This document shows, piece after piece, positions 25,973-34,713 of a stretch of 64,000 bases of DNA. The first letter of the stretch is position 1; the number at the start of each line of letters is the position of its first letter. The translations under genes and the position numbers were made by a program. The DNA is from ZC4RG30 sp035556135 (GTDB taxonomy: Bacteria; Pseudomonadota; Gammaproteobacteria; Steroidobacterales; Steroidobacteraceae), in contig DATMFO010000003.1 of the NCBI GenBank assembly GCA_035556135.1, positions 1,488,001-1,552,000 of the forward strand, read 5' to 3'. Under the pieces are notes generated by a model. It was given only the letters and a program-made list of their open reading frames with translations. It was not told the origin of the DNA and did not search any database.

Positions 25973-28762
25973 TTACTTGGTGATCCGCACCGAAGCCTGC
26001 TGCTGCAGCGGCATGGCCGGCACGGAGGGCGGAGTGGCAACCACCACCTTCACCCACAGCGAGTCCTTGTCCTTGAAGAACGAGGTCTCGGCCGCCTTGC
26101 GCAGCGCAGCCAGGCTGTCCGCCTGCTTCGCCTCGGCCTTGGTGTAGCCCGGCAGCTGGAAGACCACCCACGAGCCCAGTTCCATCTCGCTCAGGCTGAT
26201 GGAGAACTCGGGACGCTCGGTCTTCACCGTGACCTCGGTGCCGGACTTGATCGTGGCGCCGTTGCCGCGGAGCTTGATCTCTTCCTTGCCGCGCGTGAGG
26301 ACGATGGGCGGCTGGGGAGTTCCGCCACCGCCGAAGGCACCACCAAAGGCACCGCCGCGCGCAGGGGCAGCAGCACCGGCGGCAGCACCCGCGGCGCCCG
26401 CCACAGGGCCACCAATGCTCGGACCGGAAGTGGGATCGGACCCCGGAGCGCGCGCAGCGCCAGCGGCGGCAGGAGCGCCCGGACCGGCACCGCCGGCGCG
26501 CGGGGCGCCAGGGCCACCAGCGCCCGGTGCGCCGCCAGCACCACGACCACCGCCGAAGCCGCCACCACCGCCGGCGCCGCCGAAGTTCACGGCACCGACG
26601 TCGCCCTTGCACAGCACGGCATTCCAGGTCTTCTGGACCTTGCAGGTGGAGTCCGCGGCGACGCTGTTGTTCTCGCCGTCGTACAGCAGGACGAAGGAGT
26701 CACCACCCAGGCCGGTCGTCGTGCCGTCCAGGTCGTGGATGGCCAGACGCTGCCAGGCACCGCCACCACGGTTGTCGTTGTCGAACCGGGTGTCGATGTT
26801 CGGGAAGTACACCGGCTTGGCGTTGACGTACTTCGCGCCCTTGATGGTGTTCTCGGTGCTCACGCCCGAGCTCGTGAACAGCAGCCAGGACAGGGCGCCC
26901 GCCTTGCGGGTCTTGCTGTCCTGGTAGTTCACGAAGGTCGTGTTTTCCACGTCCACGCGATAGTCGTAGTACTCGTAGCCACGGACCGGGAAGTCGGGAA
27001 TCTTGCGCTTCGGCAGGCTGCGGCCAGCGGCCTTCTCCTCCGGAGTCTGCGGATTGCCGATGTTCTCGGTCTCGCCCACGAACAGCGAGTTGCGCACGAC
27101 GGAGGTGAACGCCTCGCGGCCGAAGTTGCCGGAGGACATCGTGAAGCCGATGGCGTTGTCCGCCGTCTTCAGGTTGTTCACGATGAACAGCTCGCCACGG
27201 CCCCAGAAGCCGCCATTGCGGTTCTTGTAGGTCGTGAGGTTCTCGAAGTGCGTCTCGAGGGTCTTGCTGTTCGCATCAGCGGGGTTTTCCTTCGGGTTGT
27301 AGGCGTTGCCCGCCAGGCCGAAGGTGTTGTCCACGTTGATGTTGCGGTCGAACATGAAGCCGTCGAAGTTCGAGTGGGCCACGTTGTCACGGAACTCGCG
27401 CAGCTTGGTGCGACGCGGCCAGGTGTTCTTGCTGATCTCGGTGTCGAGGAACTGGCCGTTCGGGTGCTCCGGCAGCGACAGCCAGAAGCCGTTCTCGTCA
27501 GAGCCGGCGGCCACGTTGCCGATGAACACGTTGTCCGGATTGGTGATCCAGTAGGAAGCCACCGTGTTGTCCGAGGGCAGCAGGGTTTCCTTGCCGGACC
27601 AGCTGACCCGCCGGTATTCGTTGCGGCTCTCGTACTCGTGATCCGCCTCGCCGTTCGCCTGCAGGTTGGTCGGCATGCACTTCTTGGTGGGATGGCACTT
27701 GGTCTGCATCGCGAGGTTCTTGATGAACTCGTTGCCGGTCTCGATGCCGTCCTCGAGGAAGAAGCAGTGGCCCACGGTGTTGTAGGTCACGTTGTTCTCG
27801 ACGCGCAGGTTGTGCGTGCCGTGGATGGTCACGCAGCGGCTGAAGGTGTCATGGATGGCCGCGTTCTTGATGTACTGGCCCTTGGCGTCGCCAACGAGGT
27901 GCCAGTGGATCGGGTAACGCGCGAGCACCATGTGCTGGCCCATGCGGTTGAGCTCGATGCCCGAGACATAAACCTTGCTGGAGGGCATGGCCATGATGTG
28001 GCCGCCGAAGAAGGTCTGGGCCGCATCTTCCGAGGCCTGGATCTTGATGTTGCGGGACAGCAGGCCCACTTCGCCGCGCTGGTCGACGTCGAAGGTGATC
28101 TTGCCGAAGTGCATGTAATCAAGCTTCTTGTCGAGCGTGAGCGTGTTGCCGTTCACCGCGGTGACGGTGCGACGCTCGGCCTGGCGCGGGTCGTAGTCCG
28201 TGGAGGCCAGCACGATCTCGTCGCCCACCTTCCAGCCCTGGGCGTTCAGCACTTCGATGGAAGTGGCGCCGGCAGTGGCGGTCTTCGCCAGCTTGGTCCA
28301 GGTGTTGGTGGTGTTGCCGTGCAGGTTCAGCGTGCCGCCGGAGATCATGATGCCGCGGTCGCCCATGCCAGCCATCACGTCTTCATTCTTCACGTTGTCG
28401 GTGAAGGTGATGGTGGCCTTGCGGGTGTGCGGACGGGCCTCGGTGCCGATCTGCAGTTCGCCGTGGAGCATGATCCACTCGGTCTGCAGTTCCAGGTCGG
28501 CGTCGTTGGAGAAGGAGAGTTTGCCGTCGATCGACAGGCCACCCAGGGCGGGCGGGCTCACGTCGAGCACGACATTCTTGTCCTTGCCGATGATGACCTT
28601 GTCACCTGCGGCGGGGACCTTGCGGTTCGGCCAGGTGGCCGGATCGGACCAGCGGCTGGCGCCCGGCGCGGCGTTCTGGGCCTGGACGACAGCGAACACG
28701 CCGCCGAGCAGCACTGCCGGCACTAGCGTTGCGAGAAAGAACGAACGAGATCGTCCACTCAT
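25973..28762 (-). CDS. Secreted G8-domain parallel beta-helix protein, CEMIP/TMEM2-like (copy 1)
   Basis: 929 residues. A signal peptide (to about residue 29) precedes a G8 domain (~37-165: WSDPATWPNRKVPAAGDKV, LSIDGKLSF, MISGGTLNLHGN). A right-handed beta-helix follows with ARYPIHWHLVGD (281-292), IHDTFSRCV (303-311), GHCFFLEDG (331-339), NVAAGSDENGFW (416-427), then AHSNFDGFMFDRN, TYKNRNGGFWGRG, NSLFVGETENIG and FPVRGYEYYD. The same string of motifs, in this order, occurs in the ectodomains of animal CEMIP and TMEM2. Residues ~728-817 are a Gly/Ala/Pro-rich linker; a C-terminal domain (~818-929) is shared with the other two copies. Probable role: binding or cleaving an extracellular polysaccharide; enzymatic activity is inferred, not shown. 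Confidence 0.88.
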   Translation of the reverse strand: MSGRSRSFFLATLVPAVLLGGVFAVVQAQNAAPGASRWSDPATWPNRKVPAAGDKVIIGKDKNVVLDVSPPALGGLSIDGKLSFSNDADLELQTEWIMLHGELQIGTEARPHTRKATITFTDNVKNEDVMAGMGDRGIMISGGTLNLHGNTTNTWTKLAKTATAGATSIEVLNAQGWKVGDEIVLASTDYDPRQAERRTVTAVNGNTLTLDKKLDYMHFGKITFDVDQRGEVGLLSRNIKIQASEDAAQTFFGGHIMAMPSSKVYVSGIELNRMGQHMVLARYPIHWHLVGDAKGQYIKNAAIHDTFSRCVTIHGTHNLRVENNVTYNTVGHCFFLEDGIETGNEFIKNLAMQTKCHPTKKCMPTNLQANGEADHEYESRNEYRRVSWSGKETLLPSDNTVASYWITNPDNVFIGNVAAGSDENGFWLSLPEHPNGQFLDTEISKNTWPRRTKLREFRDNVAHSNFDGFMFDRNINVDNTFGLAGNAYNPKENPADANSKTLETHFENLTTYKNRNGGFWGRGELFIVNNLKTADNAIGFTMSSGNFGREAFTSVVRNSLFVGETENIGNPQTPEEKAAGRSLPKRKIPDFPVRGYEYYDYRVDVENTTFVNYQDSKTRKAGALSWLLFTSSGVSTENTIKGAKYVNAKPVYFPNIDTRFDNDNRGGGAWQRLAIHDLDGTTTGLGGDSFVLLYDGENNSVAADSTCKVQKTWNAVLCKGDVGAVNFGGAGGGGGFGGGRGAGGAPGAGGPGAPRAGGAGPGAPAAAGAARAPGSDPTSGPSIGGPVAGAAGAAAGAAAPARGGAFGGAFGGGGTPQPPIVLTRGKEEIKLRGNGATIKSGTEVTVKTERPEFSISLSEMELGSWVVFQLPGYTKAEAKQADSLAALRKAAETSFFKDKDSLWVKVVVATPPSVPAMPLQQQASVRITK

Positions 28763-28945
28763 GGCGATAACCCCCGAAATTATGAAACGCGACCAATAAC
28801 CTTGATGGTTAGTCCCGGGAGGATAGCGCGACTTCCGACCGGTAGGCCAATTGGTAAGGTCCCGGGCCCCCGGGGCTCCCGGTTCCGGTCGGCAACCGAA
28901 AAATCAGTCCCCGGCACGCCAGGCACGGACGGTCGAAACTTCCAG

Positions 28946-28982
28946 GTCCCTGCCCTCGCAGGGACAGGCAGGACAGTCCTGC
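28946..28982. repeat. Two adjacent perfect palindromes in divergent promoter space
   Basis: GTCCCTGC-CCTC-GCAGGGAC (28946-28965) is followed two bases later by GCAGGAC-A-GTCCTGC (28968-28982). Both stems are perfect. They lie in the 267-base gap between G8 gene 1 and the P450 gene, which also contains GC-rich near-palindromes around 28862-28880. They could be regulator sites, REP-like elements or hairpins; I see no other gene in this gap. Confidence 0.6.
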
Positions 28983-29029
28983 TCCCACCAGCACCATGAC
29001 GTGACGCCTCCCGACAGTACACTGCACCG

Positions 29030-30001
29030 ATGGAACATCCCCGGCCGCTGGTCCTGACCCGCCATGCCGACGTGATGCGCGCGGCCCTCGATCATCAGAC
29101 TTTCAGCAGCGTCGTCTCCCTGCACCGCGCGGTGCCCAATGGCATGGATCCGCCGGAGCACACCGGCTTGCGCAAGCGCATCGAGCCCTTCCTGGGCGCG
29201 GAGCGGGTCGCGGCATTCGAGGACCGATGCCGGGAGATCGCAGCGGAACTTGCGCCGCAGGCGATCACTGATGCCTCCCGGGCTGCCCGACGCTATGCGG
29301 CGCGCGCGCAATGCGCCTATCTGTGCTGGTCAGGTGCAGCCGCGGACGAGCTGATCGCGTGGCTGGAGGAGAAGGAACGCGCGCAGTCTGCGCGCGAGAA
29401 ATCCGCGCTGGTAGCCAATGCCGCGGCCTTCAACGAGTTCGTTGCCGCCCGCATTGAGGACGCATCAGGCCTGACGCAGGAGCTGGTGGCGGAATTCCTG
29501 CCCGAAGACCTGGCCAGCATCCTGCGCAACTGGACGGTGGGTGAAATCGGCACGATCGCCACGGCGATCACCACCCTGGTCACGTTCCTGCGCGAGCATG
29601 CGCAAGTGGCAGCAGACCTGCGGGCAGCGCCTGAAAGCATCCGCCTTGTAATCGAGGAGGTGCTCAGGCTGCGCGGCCCGCTGGCCTCCAACCGGCGTAT
29701 TGCCAGCAAGCCGGTTGAGATCGCCGGCGAGCGCCTCGTTGCGGGAGACCCGGTGCTGCTTTGCTGGCCGGAGGCGAACCTGGACCCCGCCGCCTTCGGG
29801 GCGGCAGCACAGTTCGTGCCGGATCGCGACCAGTCACGGAATCTGCTCTACGGCGCAGGCATTCACGCCTGTCCTGGCGCGGCCCTGGCAAGCCTGGAGT
29901 TGCGGGTGTTCATCGAGGAGTATCTGCGCGCCTCGACGGGCGGTGTGCACTTGCTGCAGGGGTCGCCAGGGCCCTTGTGCCCGCCAGAGGACGCCCAATG
30001 A
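29030..30001 (+). CDS. Short cytochrome P450
   Basis: 323 residues, about 70-90 shorter than typical bacterial P450s; it begins at the VLTRHADVMRAALD region, so the usual N-terminal strand and proline stretch is missing. Preserved signatures: PPEHTGLRKRIEPFLG (C-helix area), the K-helix ExxR in IEEVLRLRGPLASNRR, and the haem-binding loop LLYGAGIHACPGAALA with the cysteine ligand. The I-helix reads GEIGTIATAITTLV and lacks the standard acid-alcohol (D/E-T) pair needed for classical oxygen activation. It lies between two G8 genes. Monooxygenase, peroxygenase or altered chemistry are all possible. Confidence 0.8.
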   Translation: MEHPRPLVLTRHADVMRAALDHQTFSSVVSLHRAVPNGMDPPEHTGLRKRIEPFLGAERVAAFEDRCREIAAELAPQAITDASRAARRYAARAQCAYLCWSGAAADELIAWLEEKERAQSAREKSALVANAAAFNEFVAARIEDASGLTQELVAEFLPEDLASILRNWTVGEIGTIATAITTLVTFLREHAQVAADLRAAPESIRLVIEEVLRLRGPLASNRRIASKPVEIAGERLVAGDPVLLCWPEANLDPAAFGAAAQFVPDRDQSRNLLYGAGIHACPGAALASLELRVFIEEYLRASTGGVHLLQGSPGPLCPPEDAQ

Positions 30002-30122
30002 TGCGTGGTCTGTGCGCGTTTGCCTGGGGGAGGCCAAGTGCTGAATAATCGCCCGGCACGTCCTGTCCAGGCACGTAAGTAAGCTGGAGAAACGACATCT
30101 CCATTTGAGGGGGTCTGGTTCC

Positions 30123-32813
30123 ATGCGAATTGACAATCGTTTTTTGCATCTTTCGCTGCTGGCTACTGCGGTCTTCTCCTTTGCTGCCCAGGCCCAGGAA
30201 GCTGTGAAGAGCGGTGCGTGGTCAGATTCATCCACCTGGTCCGGTGGCGCAGTGCCAAAGGCAGGCAGCAAGGTCACGATCAGCCGTGGTGTAGACGTCG
30301 TGCTCGACATCACTACTCCCGCCCTGAACGGCCTGACGATCGACGGCAAGCTCCGCTTCTCCAACAACGCCGACCTGGCCCTGACCACCGAGTGGATCAT
30401 GCTGCACGGTGAGCTGGCCATCGGAACCGAAGCGCGCCCCCACACCCGCAAGGCAACCATCACCTTCACCGACAACGTCAAGGGTGAGGACGTCATGGCC
30501 GGCATGGGTGACCGCGGCATCATGATCTCCGGCGGCACGCTGAACCTGCACGGCAACACCACCAACACCTGGAGCAAGCTTTCCGCAACGGCCAACGCCG
30601 GCGCTTCCGCGATCCAGGTGCTCGATGCCCGGGGCTGGAAGGTGGGCGACGAGATCGTGCTGGCATCCACCGACTATGACCCGCGCCAGGCTGAGCGTCG
30701 CACGATCACGGCCATCCGCGGCAACTCCATCACGCTGGACAAGCCCCTGGAGTACATGCACTTCGGCAAGGTCACGTTCGGCGTGGACGAGCGCGGCGAG
30801 GTGGGGCTGCTGACGCGCAACATCAAGATCCAGGCGTCTGAGGACGCCGCGCAGTCGTACTTCGGCGGTCACATCATGGCGATGCCGTCGAGCAAGATGT
30901 ATGTCTCCGGCGTCGAGCTGAACCGCATGGGCCAGCACCTGACGCTGGCGCGCTACCCGATCCACTGGCACCTGGTCGGCGATGCCAGGGGCCAGTACAT
31001 CAAGAACGCGGCCATCCATGACACGTACAGCCGCTGCGTGACGGTGCACGGCACCAACAACCTGCGCATCGAGAAGAACGTGACCTACAACACCGTGGGC
31101 CACTGCTTCTTCCTCGAGGACGGCATCGAGACCGGCAACGAGTTCATCAAGAACCTCGCGATGCAGACCAAGTGCCATCCCACCAAGGAGTGCGTGCCGA
31201 TCAACCTTGCCGCGAACGGCGAGGTCGTTGCTGAAGATGCCCGTTCGATCAGGCAGATCAGCTTTTCGCTCAAGGACACCCTGCTGCCCTCGGACAACAC
31301 GGTGGCTTCCTACTGGATCACCAATCCGGACAACTCCTTCATCGACAACGTGGCTGCGGGTTCCGACCAGATCGGCTTCTGGTTTTCCATTCCCATTCAC
31401 CCGCAGGGCCAGTTCGTGGGCACCGAAGTCGCCAAGCACACCTGGCCGCGCCGGACGCCGCTGCGCGCGTTCAGGGGCAACGTGTCACATTCCAACTTCG
31501 ACGGATTCATGATTGACCGGCACATCAACGAGGACAATACCTTCGGTACGGCCTCCATTCCGTTGCTGCCGCTGAAAGATCCCAACGACCTGGAGAGCGA
31601 GGTGCTGGAGTCGCACTTCGAGAACCTGACCGCCTACAAGAACCGCAATGGCGGCCTCTGGGGCCGCGGCGACCTCTACGTCTACAAGAACGCGAAGTTT
31701 GCCGACAATGCCATCGGCATGACGCAGGCTGCAGGTGATATCGGCACCTCGCGCTTCAGCTCCCGGCTGGTGGATTCGCTGGTGGTGGGCGAGACTGAAA
31801 ACATCGGCAATCCGCGGACGCCCGAGGAAATCGCCTATGGCCGCAGCCTGCCAAAGAAGCGGATTCCGGATTTCCCCATCCGCGGCTACGAATACTACGA
31901 TTACCGCGACGATGTGGTGAACACGACATTCGTGAATTTCCAGGACAATGAGCTCAGAAAGACCGGCGCGCTTTCCTTCCTGCTGTTCACCAGCGCGGGG
32001 CTCAGTACCGGAAGCACGATCAGCGGTGCGAAATTCGTCAATGCCAAGCCGGTCTATTTCCCGAAATACGATCGCAGGTTCGACAATGACAACCGCGGCG
32101 GCAATGCCTACCGGACGCTGTCGTTCCGCGACCTGGACGGTTCGGTGACTGGCATCCGCAATTCCCAGGTCCTGCTGCACGATGGCGAGAACGACAGCGT
32201 TGCCACGGACAACTCCTGCAGGATCGAGCCGACCTGGAACGCCTCCGTGTGCACGGGCGACATCGGTCGCCTGAATCTCTCCGACGCAAGGGGAGAGCTT
32301 CCAAAAGCGGTCAATCTCGAATCGCGTACCGCGCGTTTCGCCTTGCTGGCTTCGGTCGGCGGTGGCGCCGCTTCAAACGATCCCCTTGTCCAGGCCCAAC
32401 GTACTGCCCTGTTTTCCCGTCGTGCGGCGCAGGCGCCCGTCTCGCTGGTCCGCAACGGCAAGGAATTCAAGGCGCCGGGCGACCAGAGCACCGTGAAGGC
32501 CGGCACCGAGATCCAGGTGAAGACCGAAAGGCCGGAAGTGACCCTCAGCGTTACTGAACTGGATGCGGGCTCATGGGTGATTTTCGAGTTGCCGGGCTTC
32601 GCCCGGGCATCGTCCGGAACGGAGCAGAGAAGCCTCGACGCCTTGCGTCAGGCCAGGGAGACTTCCTGGTTCCGGGACGGGAATACTGTCTGGGTCAAGC
32701 TGGTAGCCGCGCCTCCTGTGATGCAGATCATTCGACCGACGGACCTGCAGGCCAGCATCACGGTCAGCCGCGCGGAAGCTTCCGCGTCAGCGTCGAGCGT
32801 GACATCGAGATAG
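30123..32813 (+). CDS. Secreted G8-domain parallel beta-helix protein, CEMIP/TMEM2-like (copy 2)
   Basis: 896 residues from ATG 30123 (GAGGGGG upstream; an in-frame TTG at 30105 is less likely). Signal peptide to about residue 24 (AAQAQ). G8 domain: SDSSTWSGGAVPKAGSKVT, LTIDGKLRF, MISGGTLNLHGN. Beta-helix motifs ARYPIHWHLVGDA, IHDTYSRCVTVHG, GHCFFLEDG, AAGSDQIGFWFSI, SHSNFDGFMIDRH, AYKNRNGGLWGRG, VGETENIG and FPIRGYEYYD repeat the order of copy 1. It lacks copy 1's glycine-rich linker, having instead an Arg/Leu-rich stretch, but ends with the same C-terminal domain (ELDAGSWVIFELPGF, ETSWF). It lies in tandem after the P450 and converges on the cytochrome gene with a four-base gap. Confidence 0.88.
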   Translation: MRIDNRFLHLSLLATAVFSFAAQAQEAVKSGAWSDSSTWSGGAVPKAGSKVTISRGVDVVLDITTPALNGLTIDGKLRFSNNADLALTTEWIMLHGELAIGTEARPHTRKATITFTDNVKGEDVMAGMGDRGIMISGGTLNLHGNTTNTWSKLSATANAGASAIQVLDARGWKVGDEIVLASTDYDPRQAERRTITAIRGNSITLDKPLEYMHFGKVTFGVDERGEVGLLTRNIKIQASEDAAQSYFGGHIMAMPSSKMYVSGVELNRMGQHLTLARYPIHWHLVGDARGQYIKNAAIHDTYSRCVTVHGTNNLRIEKNVTYNTVGHCFFLEDGIETGNEFIKNLAMQTKCHPTKECVPINLAANGEVVAEDARSIRQISFSLKDTLLPSDNTVASYWITNPDNSFIDNVAAGSDQIGFWFSIPIHPQGQFVGTEVAKHTWPRRTPLRAFRGNVSHSNFDGFMIDRHINEDNTFGTASIPLLPLKDPNDLESEVLESHFENLTAYKNRNGGLWGRGDLYVYKNAKFADNAIGMTQAAGDIGTSRFSSRLVDSLVVGETENIGNPRTPEEIAYGRSLPKKRIPDFPIRGYEYYDYRDDVVNTTFVNFQDNELRKTGALSFLLFTSAGLSTGSTISGAKFVNAKPVYFPKYDRRFDNDNRGGNAYRTLSFRDLDGSVTGIRNSQVLLHDGENDSVATDNSCRIEPTWNASVCTGDIGRLNLSDARGELPKAVNLESRTARFALLASVGGGAASNDPLVQAQRTALFSRRAAQAPVSLVRNGKEFKAPGDQSTVKAGTEIQVKTERPEVTLSVTELDAGSWVIFELPGFARASSGTEQRSLDALRQARETSWFRDGNTVWVKLVAAPPVMQIIRPTDLQASITVSRAEASASASSVTSR

Positions 32814-32817
32814 CGCC

Positions 32818-33168
32818 TCACCGGCCGCGCGGTCGCGCCAGCCACGCGGCCAGCGCATCCAGGTCCGCGTCGGGCAACTCCACGCGGGTGAGGCGAGGCA
32901 TGTTGATGAGCCCCGCGCGCACCACCTGCCGCACATAGGGCACCGTCAGGTCGGTGCGCGCCGCCAGCAGTGCGCGGTCGGCGCCGAGCCGGCGCCCGAG
33001 CACCACCGTGCCCGTTTGTCCTTCGCGATGGCACACGCCGCAGTGGCGCTCGTACAGCGCCTGTCCGCGCGCCAGGGCATCCGCCTCCACGCCCGCCGCT
33101 CCGGCCGCGCCTGCTGCGGTGCTGCCCACCACGGCGGCGATCAATGTGACCAGCCGGAGGCGTTTCAC
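32818..33168 (-). CDS. Small cytochrome c, likely electron-accepting subunit of the adjacent flavoprotein
   Basis: 116 residues with a signal peptide (LVTLIAAVVGSTAAGAAGA) and one haem site, LYERHCGVCHREGQTG; the methionine in AGLINMPRL is the likely sixth ligand. Its ATG overlaps the stop of the flavoprotein gene by four bases. In p-cresol methylhydroxylase and eugenol hydroxylase a c-type subunit of this size docks on the flavoprotein and takes its electrons, and the pairing here matches. Confidence 0.88.
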   Translation of the reverse strand: MKRLRLVTLIAAVVGSTAAGAAGAAGVEADALARGQALYERHCGVCHREGQTGTVVLGRRLGADRALLAARTDLTVPYVRQVVRAGLINMPRLTRVELPDADLDALAAWLARPRGR

Positions 33169-34706
33169 AGCTTCCCCCGCTGCGACCGGTATGGCGCGGG
33201 CCAGATGCCATTGCGCCCCGGCGCGATGACGCCGTTGGGATCGAGCGCATCCTTCACGCGCTCGTTGAGCTGGCGCAGCGCATGCCCGTTGAAGTCGAAG
33301 GTGTCTGCGACGTCGTCCATGTACGAAAGGTGCGTGCGATATTCGCCATACCCCTGCTCGTGCGCATCGCGGATCAGCGCCAGGAACAGCTCGCGCGTGC
33401 GACGCTTCATGTCCGCATCGTCCAGGTTGTAGAGGATGAGGTTCACGTTGGTGGCGCTGCGGCCGTCGAAGTAGAACGTGCCGGAATAGTCGAGGCCGAA
33501 TTGCTGGTAGCGCGCCCGCGTGCGCTCGAACTGCTGCTGCATCAGCCGCCCGTCGCAGGGCATGGCCGGCGAGAAGCCGATGTGCCCGCCGCGCCCGCCG
33601 TGCCAGTTCACGATCTGCAGCGGCAGCGTGGTGGGACCGGAACGCTGTTCACCAGAGGCGCGGCTCACGAGGAACTCCTGCCGCGTGAATTGCGCCAGGC
33701 GCTGCTGGACGATGCGCAGGTTCGCCTCGCACACCTCCGGAAAGCCCGCAAGGCGGATGCCGCCATTCCACCAGCCCACGTTGAAACGCTCGCGGATGCG
33801 CGCGATGACGGTATCGGGCAATGCGTCGCGGCCGCTGTACCACTCGCGGCGCGTCGACCCCACTGTCGCCGCACCCATGTAGCTGGTGAGGCGCAGCTGG
33901 CCATCGATCACGCCGCGCTGGCGCAGCGGGGTGATGGCCTCGACATACCACTCCAGGTCTTCAGGCCGGTCGAGCTTCACATCGATATTGATGGCAAGTT
34001 CGTCCTCAGGCTTCATCCACAGGCACATCTTCGTGACGATGGCGAAGTTCGACTGCACGATGAACTGGTCCCAGGACGGACCAAAGCCATGCTTGAACAG
34101 CGGCCAGGCCCTGGCATCTTCCATCGCGCCCATCCCGGTGCGCACCAGCTGGCCATCGGCCAGCACCAGCTCCAGGCCGCAGATGTTGTTGCTGTGGTCG
34201 CCCGCCGCGCTGAAGCCGCGCTCCAGCGCATTGCCCATGACGCTGCCCCAGCCATTGCCGGGAATGCCCAGCTGCAGCTTGATGCCGCGCCCGCGCACAT
34301 GGTCATAGAGGTCGTAGAACCCCACGCCCGGCTCCACGATGCAATAGCCCAGCCGCTCGTTGACCTCGATGATGCGGTTCATGCGGCCCAGGTCGAGGAT
34401 TACTGTGCCCGGCATGCGCGGCGAGGCGCCGCCATAGCCGAAGTTCTTGCCGCGCGACACCGGCCACAGCGGCACCCGGAACTGGTTGGCCACGCGCAGG
34501 ATCGCCTGCAGCTGCGCCACGTCCGCGGGTGCGACGGCTGCAGCGGGCGCATGCGATGCTTCGTCGCCGGGCGCGTAAGCATCCAGATAGGTCTGACGGT
34601 CCGCGTCGGTAGCCAGCACCCAGGGCTCGCCGACCACGGCTGCAAAGCCGGCCAACGCCTGCGTGAAGCGGCGCTGCGAGACCCCGGGAGGGAGGATGAG
34701 CTTCAT
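33165..34706 (-). CDS. FAD-linked oxidase, PchF/eugenol-hydroxylase-like flavoprotein subunit
   Basis: 513 residues from ATG 34706 (AGGAG upstream). A vanillyl-alcohol-oxidase-type FAD domain: LWPVSRGKNFGYGGASPRMP, VEPGVGFYDLYDHV, GIPGNGWGSVMGNALERGFS and GDHSNNICGLELVLADG. The C-terminal cap ends in YRTHLSYMDDVADTFDFNG and PNGVIAPGRNGIWP, as in 4-alkylphenol flavocytochromes, which hydroxylate the benzylic carbon of para-alkylphenols with water as oxygen source. Which phenol is used (p-cresol, eugenol or another) is not decidable here. Esterase and DUF6152 genes precede it. Confidence 0.88.
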   Translation of the reverse strand: MKLILPPGVSQRRFTQALAGFAAVVGEPWVLATDADRQTYLDAYAPGDEASHAPAAAVAPADVAQLQAILRVANQFRVPLWPVSRGKNFGYGGASPRMPGTVILDLGRMNRIIEVNERLGYCIVEPGVGFYDLYDHVRGRGIKLQLGIPGNGWGSVMGNALERGFSAAGDHSNNICGLELVLADGQLVRTGMGAMEDARAWPLFKHGFGPSWDQFIVQSNFAIVTKMCLWMKPEDELAINIDVKLDRPEDLEWYVEAITPLRQRGVIDGQLRLTSYMGAATVGSTRREWYSGRDALPDTVIARIRERFNVGWWNGGIRLAGFPEVCEANLRIVQQRLAQFTRQEFLVSRASGEQRSGPTTLPLQIVNWHGGRGGHIGFSPAMPCDGRLMQQQFERTRARYQQFGLDYSGTFYFDGRSATNVNLILYNLDDADMKRRTRELFLALIRDAHEQGYGEYRTHLSYMDDVADTFDFNGHALRQLNERVKDALDPNGVIAPGRNGIWPAPYRSQRGKL

Positions 34707-34713
34707 GGACTCC

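Noticed and set aside
26312..26581. Glycine-rich stretch considered as a PE_PGRS-like or collagen-like domain
   Set aside because: The order of residues is irregular, without G-x-y triplets or a PE domain; it is best treated as a flexible linker.
25751..28726. A 991-residue plus-strand frame opposite G8 gene 1
   Set aside because: Long but Val/Arg/His-rich and without domains. It exists because the real gene avoids certain codons; the equivalent shadow also appears opposite copies 2 and 3.
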